Origin: Larix kaempferi
Lineage: Eukaryota; Streptophyta; Pinopsida; Pinales; Pinaceae
Reading direction: 5' to 3'
Assembly (NCBI GenBank): GCA_027924585.1
Contig: BSBM01001138.1
Coordinates: 15,178,501-15,242,500, forward strand
Length of the DNA stretch: 64,000 nucleotides
The notes beneath the pieces were generated by a model that was not told the origin of the DNA, made no database searches, and worked only from the letters and a program-made list of their open reading frames with translations. This document shows, piece after piece, positions 46,432 through 56,598 of the stretch (within the stretch, counting starts at the first letter, position 1; the number at the start of each line of letters is the position of its first letter). Made by a program: the position numbers and the translations under genes.

Positions 46432-46453
46432 ATCCCCGGCAACAGCGCCAAAA
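46432..46453 (-). other. Primer-binding site
   Basis: On the minus strand TTTGGCGCTGTTGCCGGGG follows the 5' LTR after two bases. It closely resembles the TGGCGCCGTTGCCGGGGA site of many plant gypsy elements, which is reported to pair with tRNA-Asp. Confidence 0.85.
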
Positions 46454-46597
46454 GATGTTTGCACTAGAAATTGTATCAAGACTACAAAGAGATACAAGCT
46501 AGGGAAATCTAGTGTGAAAGACTAAACATTGAAAACATAATGTCCAAATAAACTGAAAGTAAAAGGTTTTAAGATTTGTGATTTTTGGAGGTATCAT

Positions 46598-46810
46598 TCA
46601 TGGAAAGAATAATGAAATATGAATTACATATAAACATAAAACCATAAGAAATCTTAATACTAAGATGTAAGAATTACAAAACATAAGCATAAACCATAAA
46701 AATACAGTGAAAGTTGCAGCTATGTCCACAGGCTTAAAAGCATCAACAGGATAAAAACCTTTATCAAGCAATGAAATAGTAAGCAGGGTGATCAAACAGA
46801 TCATAAACAT
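46598..46810 (-). CDS. Small hydrophobic ORF in LTR B, 70 aa
   Basis: Same length, start and stop as the LTR A copy, differing at N/K, M/V, G/A and I/V positions that keep hydrophobicity. It lies near the end of the LTR proximal to the interior. Weak evidence for coding. Confidence 0.25.
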   Translation of the reverse strand: MFMICLITLLTISLLDKGFYPVDAFKPVDIAATFTVFLWFMLMFCNSYILVLRFLMVLCLYVIHISLFFP

Positions 46811-47179
46811 TAACCAGAAAATAATAATAACATATGGCTTATGTATTATATTTCAATCCATACACGAGTCTTCAAAACTTACAAGTGACTATATCATATG
46901 TACTTCATAGTAATTGATCCCACAGTCCTAACTGTCTTTCCAGAACCGAAACCAACCCAAAGACCAACCCCTTTACCCTCTATCCTTCCTTCTTTTATAA
47001 TTACAAAAATCAAAATGAAGTGGTTTGAGATCCACTTTCTAAGTCCTCAATTCTAACGAGTAATTACATACAAAAAAGGAGTCTTTTTAGATATAACTAA
47101 TTTCTAAAAATAAAACTTTCACACTATCAACAACATGTGCTATGGAACCTTGCTAGAAAGTTGTATCCATATGTGGCGA

Positions 47180-48965
47180 TCATAATTGTTTAGCTGCTTC
47201 TGCCAAAAGGGTTACTCCATCTAGAGCTTGTAATCTTTTGAAAAGATGAGCCTGCTATGTTTCCATGATCTGAACCTTGTCTGACAAGTCTTTGTTTTTC
47301 TTATTTAGGTCTTCAATCTATTTGGTTAACTCCTCAACCCGACCTTCTGCATTTCTTTTCCTTTTTAAAGATTCTTTAGCAATTGAAATTAACTTCTGGT
47401 AATGACCATTCATGTCTTCAAGATCTTCTCTCAGTCTTTTGTCTGTAGTCACAACTCTTTCATTTGACTCATTCAGGAACCTAACTAGTGTCTTATGTTG
47501 TTGCAATGACTTTTTAATATTGTCTACTTCTGAATCCATTTGAGCGCCTCCTTATAGTGTTGAATCTTGATCTGATGCCAATGGAATGTCTAATTTTCTA
47601 AAAATAAGGTCTTCTTAATATTTATCCTTTGTTGCTGCTTCTAAAAATGAATCTTTTGAACTCATCCCTTGTTCAAAACTGAGAACAATTTCTTCCTCTA
47701 TAACTCCATCACATTCCTTGATTGGATTTTATATCATTGCAGGCTCCTTCCTTGTGATTTTGTGAAGCTACTGTGGTCTTAATTCTTCTTTGTTATCCCC
47801 ATCTTCCTCACTTGAAGAATCTTGAATAGTGGTAATTTTCTCTTTCTCCAACTTAGGATTTATAATCCTTTTCATGTTCAATCTCAGTTTGTTTGTAGCT
47901 CTAGTTTTATGTCTCCACTTAGGTTTTTCAAGCTCTACCAAAGACTTGACATCTACTTTGAAATTTGGAACATGGAGAATGTTTTCTTTTGTATTGACAG
48001 CAAGAATATTGAGAGTTGAGTTCTCTTCTTCAGAAATATAACTCTGTTTTCCCTCCATTGAAATAGCACCTTCTTCTTTATTCGAAGCAACAATATTTTC
48101 TACTGTATCATCCTCATGGATGTATTTGTGCTCCTCTTCAGATATGTGTTCCTGTTATGCACCATCGGGTTCTATATATTCTTCCTATAGATTGCCTTCC
48201 TGTTAGTTACCTTCTACTGTATCTTCAATTAGACCTCTTTTGAACCTTTTAATAAAGCTAGATTGTTTTCTAGGCATGGGTTTCTTTCCATGCTCATCCC
48301 TGTCTGTCTCAAACCCTGACCAAAACAAAAAGTGATTCCACTTTTGATTCTTCTTTTCTAGCTCTGTTAAAACAATTAGTTTTACCAAACCATGATGAAA
48401 TAAAGATTGATTTGTGTGATCAGTATGGCTCTTAACCCTCTTGATGTATCTTTTGGAGACTTTTAAATAGGAAAAATGGTAGATTCATTTTGAATTGTTG
48501 ATTGAAATGCAAAAGAAACCTGATATGGTATTTGTAAATAGATGCAAACCTTCCTTTGCAGGTAAGGTAGCTTTGCACGATCTCGATGACATCTTTCCAT
48601 TCTGGTTTAAAATTATTTAAGTGAACACTCTTGTTCCAATCAAGAGATTCGCAACCTGGTAGCAAAAACATGCTTGGATCAAACTCAAAAGGGATTTTCT
48701 TGAACCAATGCTCTCCTTCTATGGCCACACTAGTGGCTTCCGCTATTAATCCCTCTATCAACTCAAATTTTAAAGTATCAAAGCTAACATAGGAGTTGGA
48801 GAGATTCTGAGCAAAGGCATGAGTGACATCTACATTAAAACCTGAAATTTTCTCAAAGAAAGTAAACCACCCAGCTCTTTTGAATAAGTTTGCGCATTCA
48901 AGAAAATATTCATCCCAACTGGTGTTTGTTGGCTCAAATCGGCACATCTTACCACTCTTTCCCAT
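47180..48965 (-). pseudogene. LTR-encoded accessory ORF, copy in LTR B
   Basis: Same protein as in LTR A. The first 177 codons (48965-48432) are open, including EGEHWFKKIPFEFDP, then a small indel shifts frame. Later parts are readable at 48388-48203, 48058-47768 and the coiled coil at 47539-47318; the frame ends at TGA 47182-47180. It starts about 540 bp inside the LTR, in what would be U3, so it would need its own upstream promoter in the LTR. Confidence 0.7.
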
Positions 48966-49507
48966 GTTTTCTACGTTTCAATTACTATCTATCTTGCTGG
49001 AGGTCACCGAAGCTAAACAAAACTTGGATCAATTCGAATCTTAGAAATACGTGTCTTCTTTGTCTTCAATTGATCAGTGGTGATTTCCTTAGCTTGAGAC
49101 TTGCTATGATACATTTAACAGGTTGTTAGAACTTTTTACTCATAAAAAATAGTGCGCCAAACTTGAATGTCAATTGGCCACGTATTTTAAGGATTTTGGG
49201 CATTCCAACAACACTCATATGAATGAGATTTGATGACTGCGCTGCCGGAATCTTCAACTATTAAGAATTTACAAATTCTCACAATAAGGGTTAGGAAATG
49301 TATTATCCTATGTTTGAAGACTTAAGAAAAATTGAAATATATTATAAGCCAACACCTAAAGAATGTAATAAAAATTAAAATAAAATAACAAGAAATGAGA
49401 AAACCAAAATATCACTCATAATAACTCAAAATAAAGGAAAATACAAAGCAACAAGAAATGAGAAACCAAGAAAAACTAAAAGACTAAGCACAATTCTAGT
49501 CCTAACA

Positions 49508-49512
49508 CTTTG
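49508..49512. repeat. TSD CTTTG (right)
   Basis: Identical to 34881-34885 outside the opposite LTR. Confidence 0.8.
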
Positions 49513-50275
49513 GATCATACATATGATACATAGGATTACATTTAAATTACAAGAACTTTAGTTTGGTCATAACTATCGATGAATTTTCATCCTCTTGACA
49601 TCACTTGTTATTGTTAGTGTTCATGTGTTGGGATTCCATGGTAGTCTGGGTGATGATTGACTGTTATTGGTTGTAGGAATACATGGGGGATGTTGAGGTG
49701 TACGCATGCAGGGTGTTGAGGTGTGCAACGAAAATTTTTGAGGCATGTGCGCACAAGGTGTTGATGCACGCACACATAGGTTGGAACTTGATGCGCTTAG
49801 TACTGTCTGTGCCAAGTCCTATTGAGGATTCATGGAATATCCCCTTAGATTCATGATGGGCATTCCTCTCCTTGATGTTGGGGTGAAAGAGTTGGCTTGG
49901 TTGGAGGAGGTCAATGTAGAGGATGGGTGCTTTCTAGTGCACATGGGATTGTGTGACAAATACTTACATATGCACTTATATTAGAGATGTGATTAAAACA
50001 ATAAAATCATGTTATTAATTACTAACTCTAAAATGAAGTTGTCAATGGAATTAATCCTATCAACTTGAATCCAATATAAATTTATGAGCTATTAATTATT
50101 ATCTTATTAGATTTGTTGAAGTTAATGGACAATCTATTGAAGAAAAAAGTTTGATGTAGGAAGTACTAAGAATCATCATTTGACATGTCTTGAACCAACT
50201 ATGTAGAGTATCAATTTTGTCTCTTTGGAATTTGAGGACATATTCGAATCTCTCAACCACTTCAATAAAAATATC
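49513..50275. other. Gene-free stretch
   Basis: No gene seen. Around 49680-49790 there is a loose minisatellite of GTGTTGAGGTGT and GCACGCACACA-like words. Confidence 0.4.
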
Positions 50276-50650
50276 CATCATGGCCCATTTTGTGGTAATA
50301 CCAATGTAAAATAGGGTTCTCCTCCCTACAAAATTTTTCCCTTATAGAGTTGAAAAAAGGGCCAACCCTATAGCATTTCATTATTCAACGCACTCACTTC
50401 TCTTCTTTACATTTTGATTTCATATTCTAAATACCACTATAAGGAAAACACCCATTAGTAAAGGTTTTTTATGGAAGTTATTTTTAAGGTTCCTTATTTG
50501 CAGAGGTTTTAAATTAAGGTTTTTGTGGATATTAGATGGTAGTGCCCATTTGACATAGACATGCTAGTGTAATTAATACAAAAGATAAACAATGCTCTAT
50601 GACCACAAGAACATCATAATAAGAACTTGCCAAAAAGACATTGATGCTCC
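50276..50650. repeat. Dispersed repeat, diverged member of the 19.7-20.3 kb family
   Basis: It starts CATCATGGCCCATTTTGTGG as at about 19703, and further on shares TAGTAAAGGTTTTT-like, AATACAAAAGA, ATGCTCTATGA and CACAAGA words in the same order. Boundaries and class are unknown. Confidence 0.5.
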
Positions 50651-51000
50651 ACTTTGGTCAAGGTGTACTGGCACTTCACATTATTCTAGGTGCATCGATG
50701 CTTCTAAACCGATAAGCACCAAAGTGCCAAAAAATCAAAAATACATTAGTGCTCCACTTTGGTTCAAGTGCATCCATGCTTCACATTGGTTTGGGAGCAT
50801 CAGTGCTCTGAGACCTATATGCACTAGAGTGGCAGTAACCCAAAAAGACATCAATTCTCCACTTTTATTTAGGAGCATCGGTACTCCCCGTTGGTATGGG
50901 CACACTAATACTCCTCTTATGTATGGAAGCAATGATGCTACTCTTTGGTATGGAACCATAAGTTCTCATCTTTGGTACATGGGGAACGCTGATCCTCCTA
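50633..51000. repeat. About 105-bp tandem repeat, 3 diverged copies
   Basis: AAAAAGACATTGATGCTCCACTTTGG-type starts (shortened here) occur near 50635, 50742 and 50850. The 167-aa ORF at 50592-51095 is this repeat translated (35-residue period) and I do not regard it as a gene. Confidence 0.6.
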
Positions 51001-51074
51001 ATACATCAAAGCACCAAATAATAATTTGTGTTTATTTATTTATTAAAAGAGAAAAGAAAACCTCAAGAAGACTC

Positions 51075-51490
51075 TTAAAAATAGGAAGGAAATGAGGCTT
51101 TGTTTCATTTATTCATTTCACACGAGAGAAGAGGAAGATGAGGTGGTTATACAAGAGAATGAAATACAAATAGCCATAAATGTAGGGAAAGACAAAGAGT
51201 ATTACATCCACGTATGCCATTTTTTCTCTCTTCATTATTTTATTTCTTCCCTTTATTGATTTTATTTTATGTTATTTTCCATTTCACTATTGTTCCTTCG
51301 TTCACTAGTTTTTTTTTTTCCAATCTTAGGGTTTTGGCTTTATTTTGTTGATTATTGCTAGATTTGTAGGGTTTTACATCAACAACTATGGTTATAAAAT
51401 GAGGGGAAAAAATTATGAATAAAAGGTAAATTACTGCATAGCATGGTTGCATATGCATAGAGGTTTTCATCTCTATTTTCAGGTCATGAG
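51075..51490. repeat. Diverged duplicate block, copy 1 of the 51/53.7 kb pair
   Basis: It shares with 53660-54105, in the same order: GAGAAGAGGAA, TTATACAAGA, GATGAAATACA, GACAAAGAGTATT, CTCTTCATTATTT, TATTGATTTTATTT, GGGTTTT, TGGTTAT and AAATGAGGGGAAA. No protein is encoded. Class unknown. Confidence 0.6.
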
Positions 51491-51640
51491 GTTTCTCTAC
51501 ATGTCACAATGTTCTTCCTTGGTGATCTTGGGGCGTTGGTGGTCCTCATAGTTATGTAAGAATAGGTGCTTCTGTTAGGAATGAAACTATAGATTATCCT
51601 TTTGGTACATTAGAAGAATATGCACTAATCCTAATGCATT

Positions 51641-53608
51641 TGTAATATCCCCAATTTGAAAATTTACTCAATTTGGCCAATTTTCGAACCTTGGACTAGT
51701 GAAACCCCAAACTATCCCAAATGACCCCAAATGGTTTCGAATTATGTATGGAATGGATTGAGGTGTCTTAGGACACACTAATGCAGATATTATATGCTTG
51801 TAAAATTTTAAAATACTTCAGCAAATTTCATTTACAACGGGAGAATGAAAGGCAAAAATACTAGGAAAATCGATGTTAAAACCCCCAAGGGTAGATGGCT
51901 CTTTTGGATTCCCAAATGCTGTATGACCCTCCCAAATTTTTAATACGAGACTTGAATTTGTTAAAGGACATCAAGGAAAACATGTTTGCAGAATTATATC
52001 ATGTTTTAGGGTCGAATAGGTCTCCCAAAGGACAACATCTTCTAGAATATATAATTTGGGTGAAAATGGTAGACAAGGGGTCTTGAATTTATGTCACAAA
52101 CTATAGTAACACTTTAGGGGTTTGCATAAATTATTTGGGACATAAATTTAAATCCATATGCAGCTCATAACATAGGAAAAAATATCATAAATATCTGATA
52201 TAAAATGGGTGTAATATCATCCCAAAATCACCATGAAAATACTATGAGGGAAATGGCTCGAATCTCAATTTTAATTGAAAATATCACATGAAGTACTTGG
52301 TATTTCAAGTTGTGGATCTCATGATATGTCTATTACAGAGTTATGCAGCAACTAACATGTCCATAAGGTCGAAATAAAAATCCTCCACTATCTAGATGAA
52401 ACAAGAAGTGCGCTGTCAAATTTTTACATGACATTGAGAGAAAGAGGAAACTAGCTCGAATATCAATGTCACTTGGATAAATAGTACATGAAGTGCTTAG
52501 TATTTCGAGATTTGGATCTCATGATATATCCATTAAAAATTTATGCATCCATTAACAAGTTCATAAGGTACAAAAAACATCCTTCCATTATCTATATGCA
52601 ACAAAGAGTGCGCTATCTCACTTTACATGAACATTGAGAGAAAGATAGTAGAATGAGCATAGAGAAAAATGAGAGAATGTGAACTCGAACTCAGTTGGGG
52701 GTTGAAACTGCATCGAAACATCTCCATGAAGCTCTTTTGAAAGTTCTGAATGGAATCTCCATCAACCAACTTGGATGGGAATCTTGCACCCTCAAAATTG
52801 GTTCTAAGGCAGGGAGGATGAATATCCAACGTGCAAGGACAAGCTTGAAGCTCTCCCAAATTGCAAAGATGCAAATAAAAAATGACCAAAAGCTACTCCA
52901 TTTCGCATTGGCCTCCTTTTAATAACTTTAGTTGACTCATTTACCTCCTTAGAACTCAAATTATCTCCTAATTACTCATGAAATTCGAATTAGTGGGGGT
53001 TATGACCCTTCATTGGCCCATATGACACTTGGCTCATATTTTGTCTCCAAATCCTCCATGAATTCGAATTGGGGAATATTTTGGATGCTTTGGAGATGTG
53101 TAACTCCTCTCATGTGCCCTCTTGGTATATTTTTAGCTCTTACATTGTCATAGATGTCATAGAATCTGTCATAAGTGTCATAGGTGTCATAGAATCTGTC
53201 ATAAGTGTCATAATGCTTGTCATAGTTTTCATAGAATCTGTCATTGCCTACTTTTAGCCCTATGAATCTTTCTCTTCCTTCATGAATGTTACCTCTTCCC
53301 TTCCAACTCGCATTTGGGGGTGGCTCTATGTTTAAAGTAGGAATATTCTCTCATGTGGACCCCACATGTCCACTTATGCACCCCCAAGTCCAACTAGGAC
53401 CTAATGCCACTTCATTTTGGAGCATTTAACATTTATTCCATAATTTATTGGCCTATTTTCCACCATCAATTTAGAATATTGAATTTTCATGAGAAACTAT
53501 AGACCATGGGGTTAAATGTCAATATTTTAGTTCTTCGACATAACCCTTAGGAATTGGGTAGTCCAACTTAATTATTTATATGAAAATCATTTAATTGGGG
53601 ACATGACA
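51641..53608. mobile_element. Probable solo LTR, 1968 bp
   Basis: It starts TGTAATATCCCCAATT and ends AATTGGGGACATGACA, i.e. TG...CA with imperfect inverted ends extending about 16 bp. The flanks GCATT (51636-51640) and ACATT (53609-53613) match at 4 of 5 positions, as expected for an aged TSD. No internal coding region. Inside, a block of about 193 bp is duplicated (about 52255-52440 and 52445-52640), and a TCATAGAATCTGTCATAAG minisatellite lies at about 53145-53245. Confidence 0.6.
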
Positions 53609-53659
53609 ACATTGAAACACTAAACAATAGTTCACATTTTTTAAACTTATTAAAAGAGG

Positions 53660-54105
53660 CAATAAAAACTACAATGTGTCTTTTAAACATAGGAAAAGGC
53701 AAGGGTTTCTTCATTTCTATATTTCACATATTCTCGAGAAGAGGAACACAAAGTGCTTATACAAGAAGATGAAATACATAACCATGAATATATGAAATGA
53801 CAAAGAGTATTGCAGCAAGGTGACCCTTTTTCCCCCTCTTCATTATTTCTTGTGGCCCCATTATTGATTTTATTTATGCTATTTTCCATTTATTACTATT
53901 ATTCCTAATTTATTTGTTGGTTTTGCTATTTTTTTTTTAATTTTCTAGTTTGAAGGTTTTACCTCTATTTTGCACGTTAATGGTGGATTTCCTTTAGGGT
54001 TTTGCATCAATGGATATGGTTATCAAATGAGGGGAAATTTCAACCAAGAAATGGTACATTTTTGTGCAACCTAAGTGCGTATCCATTGGGGTTTTCACCT
54101 CCCTT
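53660..54105. repeat. Diverged duplicate block, copy 2 of the 51/53.7 kb pair
   Basis: See the shared words listed for 51075-51490. It directly abuts the 3' coding end of the copia pseudogene at about 54116, where a 3' LTR would be expected but is not found. Confidence 0.6.
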
Positions 54106-54129
54106 TAGAGCCTATCCCCCCTTAATGAC

Positions 54130-55620
54130 AAATTCTTGAAATCCTAACAGAGATTAAAGTTTAGAAAACTTCGCTTTTGTAAGAGAATTTTTGAATACGT
54201 ATACAACTTGATCATCTGTAGGGAAAAAGAAAACTTCGAGAACATGATCATGAACAAGCTTTCTGGTGAAGTGCATATGTAGCTCAATGTGTTTGCCACA
54301 CTGATGTTGAACTGGACATTTGGCAACCTTGATGTCACTCTGATTATCACACCATAGGGTAGTTGGATGCTACTGCTCCAATCCAAACTCTGAAAGGATT
54401 TCTCGAAACCACAAGGCTTCCTAACTTGCATTAACTATGGATTGATACTTTGGTTCTACTAAAGAAAGAGAAAGAGCTTTTTTTTTTCTACAAGCCCAAG
54501 TGACAGGTCCGAAACCAAGACTGAAAACATATCATGTAGTAGAATTCTGATCATCAGGGTTATTGACCCAATTTGAATCAGTGAAACCAACCAACAACGG
54601 AGTCCCCCATGAACTGTAATGAATCCCAAACTGAACTGTACCCCGAATATACCGAAGTATCCTTTTTGTTGTTTTCCAATGGTTTTCATGGGATGTTTGC
54701 ATATATCGGGAAACAACACCAAAACCAAAGGAAATATCAGGACAAGTATGAGCCACGTACAAGAGACTACCAACGAGTTGATGATACAAGGTGGCATCTT
54801 CTTCAGGTGAAGTGAAATCGGCATAAGGTTTGACTCCATATTAGAAGGGAGATGGGCCTAGTTTACAATATTCCATGTGAATGCACCAAAGAAGGTCAAA
54901 AGCATACTTAGACTGAGAAAGAAATATTTCTTCTTTGGTTTATAGGACTCAGAGTCCAAGAAAATAGTGCAAATGTCCCAAGTCCGTCATTTCAATTTTT
55001 TTCCTAAGGTTGGATTTCACATGGGTTAAAAGGTTATGGTCACTACTAGTAAGAATAAGGTCATCAACACAAAGAACAAGGATGATGAGATGGTTTCCTA
55101 CTTTCTTGGTATAGACATTAGGGCTAGAATGGCATCTATAAAAACCAATGCCAAGGAGAAATCTATTCATTTTAGCATACTAGGATCAGGGATCTTGCTT
55201 AATGCCATATAGATATTTCTTAAGGTGACAAACAAGGCTAGATTCATTATGAACATATCTAAGAGGTTGTTCCATGTAAGAATTGACATCCATGTGATGG
55301 ACCTCCCATTTATGTGAAGGGGAAATGGAAAGAACAAGGCAGATGGAGTTCATTTTGGGGAAAGGTTTTTGTTGCATTCAATTCCTTCAACTTGGGAAAA
55401 TCCTTTGGCAACTAACCTTTCCTTAAGTCTTTCAACACTTCCAATGGATGCATTATTAGTTCGATATACCCATTTACATCTAACAAGTTATCTTCCTTTC
55501 AGAATAAGTACAAGATCCCAAGTATCATTCTCCCTTAAGGAATGATATTCTTCAACCATAGTTGCATCCCAGTTTCGATGGTCTGAAGCTTCTGCAAATG
55601 TCTGTGGATCATGATTCTTT
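54130..55620 (-). pseudogene. pol: copia RT and RNase H, broken
   Basis: RT is recognisable from VEGIECN/FSPK-like remnants near 55380 through WEVHHMDVNSYMEQPLRYVH and LYGIKQDP (55377-55186), then LVLCVDDLILTSSD with the catalytic VDD (about 55070), and MTDLGHLHYFLGL. RNase H follows with MYHQLVGSLLYVAHTCPDISF, YIRGTVQFGIHY and GFTDSNWVNNPDD (54789-54532). The last part, about 54400-54130, is in other frames. Multiple stops and frame changes make it non-functional. Confidence 0.85.
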
Positions 55621-56320
55621 TAAATTTGAGCCAAAAGAGAAGAGCCTTGCTAGAACTAAGAATGTGTTCGATGATGATCTCTAATATCACCAGCAAGATC
55701 ACCAACGAATTCACATGTTGTATGGACCCATCGAGGAAGCGGTTATGCTGGTGAAACTAGAGGAAAATGAGCAAGAATAGGTGGATTTTCATCCTCATTG
55801 TCATCATCATCAGAAAAAGTCAAAGTAGGAACACTATCAAGAAAGTTCGGAGTAGAAATTGGAACAAGTGTCGAATATGGCTCGCAGGCCACAGATGGAA
55901 CATACATCGAATTAGGATTGCATGCCGAGATATTTTCATCAAGTTTAACATCTCTTCTAATAAATTTGTCGTTGTAGTTTGGTTGAAGAAGTCTATAACC
56001 TTTTACATCTTCAAAATACCCAACAAATATGCACTATTTATTCTTAGGTTGCAATGCTTCTAATTTTTCATCAAGAATATGAGATTATGCTTCACTACCA
56101 AACACACAGAAGTGGATGCCATATAGTTTAATATTAATCCATGCTTCTTGCATTGTTATACCTTTAAAATCTTTGGTGGGAGTGCAATTAACTATGTAAT
56201 TAGCACAATTAATGGCTTCAACCCAAAATTAAAGACTTAATCCCTTTGCTTGGAGCATACAATTAGCCATTTCTTTTAACGTGTGATTCTTTCTCTTAGC
56301 AACACCATTTTGTTGCATTA
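55621..56320 (-). pseudogene. copia integrase C-terminal half, left of the nested insertion
   Basis: Read on the minus strand from 56320: QQNGVAKRKNHTLKEMANCM, then EAINCANYIV..TPTKDFKG and VFGSEA, then FVGYFEDVKGYRLLQPN, all typical of copia integrase after the catalytic core. The normal NGVAERKN appears as NGVAKRKN, so the catalytic-site Glu is Lys. Continuity with 58666 onward shows that the 2345-bp insertion split one gene. Confidence 0.75.
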
Positions 56321-56580
56321 TGTTGAAAGGCTAGCTTTCAACCAGTATCCAAACAGAAAATAATGCACACACAAGAAACCATCAAGACGAGAAATTGAAT
56401 AGAATGTTTGGCCACTTTTATTCAATCTTTAATGGGTATTTAAACACAATAGAGATGGTTGAAGTGGTTACACCCACTCCAACTAATCATTCATTAAGGT
56501 TCCAATTACATAGTACATTTATACATAAGATAGTGATCACAATTACGGGGCCCAAAGGATCCTCTCAACATCTCCCCCAC
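56321..56580 (-). repeat. LTR of the nested small element (3' copy)
   Basis: 260 bp, TGTTGAAAGG to CTCTCAACA in window orientation, beside a polypurine tract. Confidence 0.85.
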
Positions 56581-56598
56581 CCCAAAACTCTTATTTAT

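Larger units (their letters stand above)
34886..49507 (-). mobile_element. Rearranged Ty3/gypsy element with three LTR copies and deleted RT
   Basis: On the minus strand the order is 5' LTR (49507-46456), interior 1 (46455-41101), truncated LTR (41100 to about 39751), interior 2 fragment (about 39750-37904) and 3' LTR (37903-34886). Both outer borders carry the 5-bp TSD CTTTG (34881-34885, 49508-49512), so the composite occupies one insertion site. A primer-binding site TGGCGCTGTTGCCGGGG lies next to the 5' LTR. Genes are gag, protease, an archaeal-type RNase H, the polymerase RNase H and integrase; RT is missing. Confidence 0.9.
46456..49507 (-). repeat. 5' LTR (LTR B), 3052 bp
   Basis: It starts TGTTTGCACTA and ends AGTCCTAACA in window orientation, and is adjacent to the primer-binding site on its left. 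It carries the LTR ORF starting at 48965. Confidence 0.92.

Noticed and set aside
50592-51095. 167-aa ORF with three 35-residue repeats
   Set aside because: The repeat is a diverged DNA tandem array with indels; no start context, homologue or neighbouring gene supports coding.
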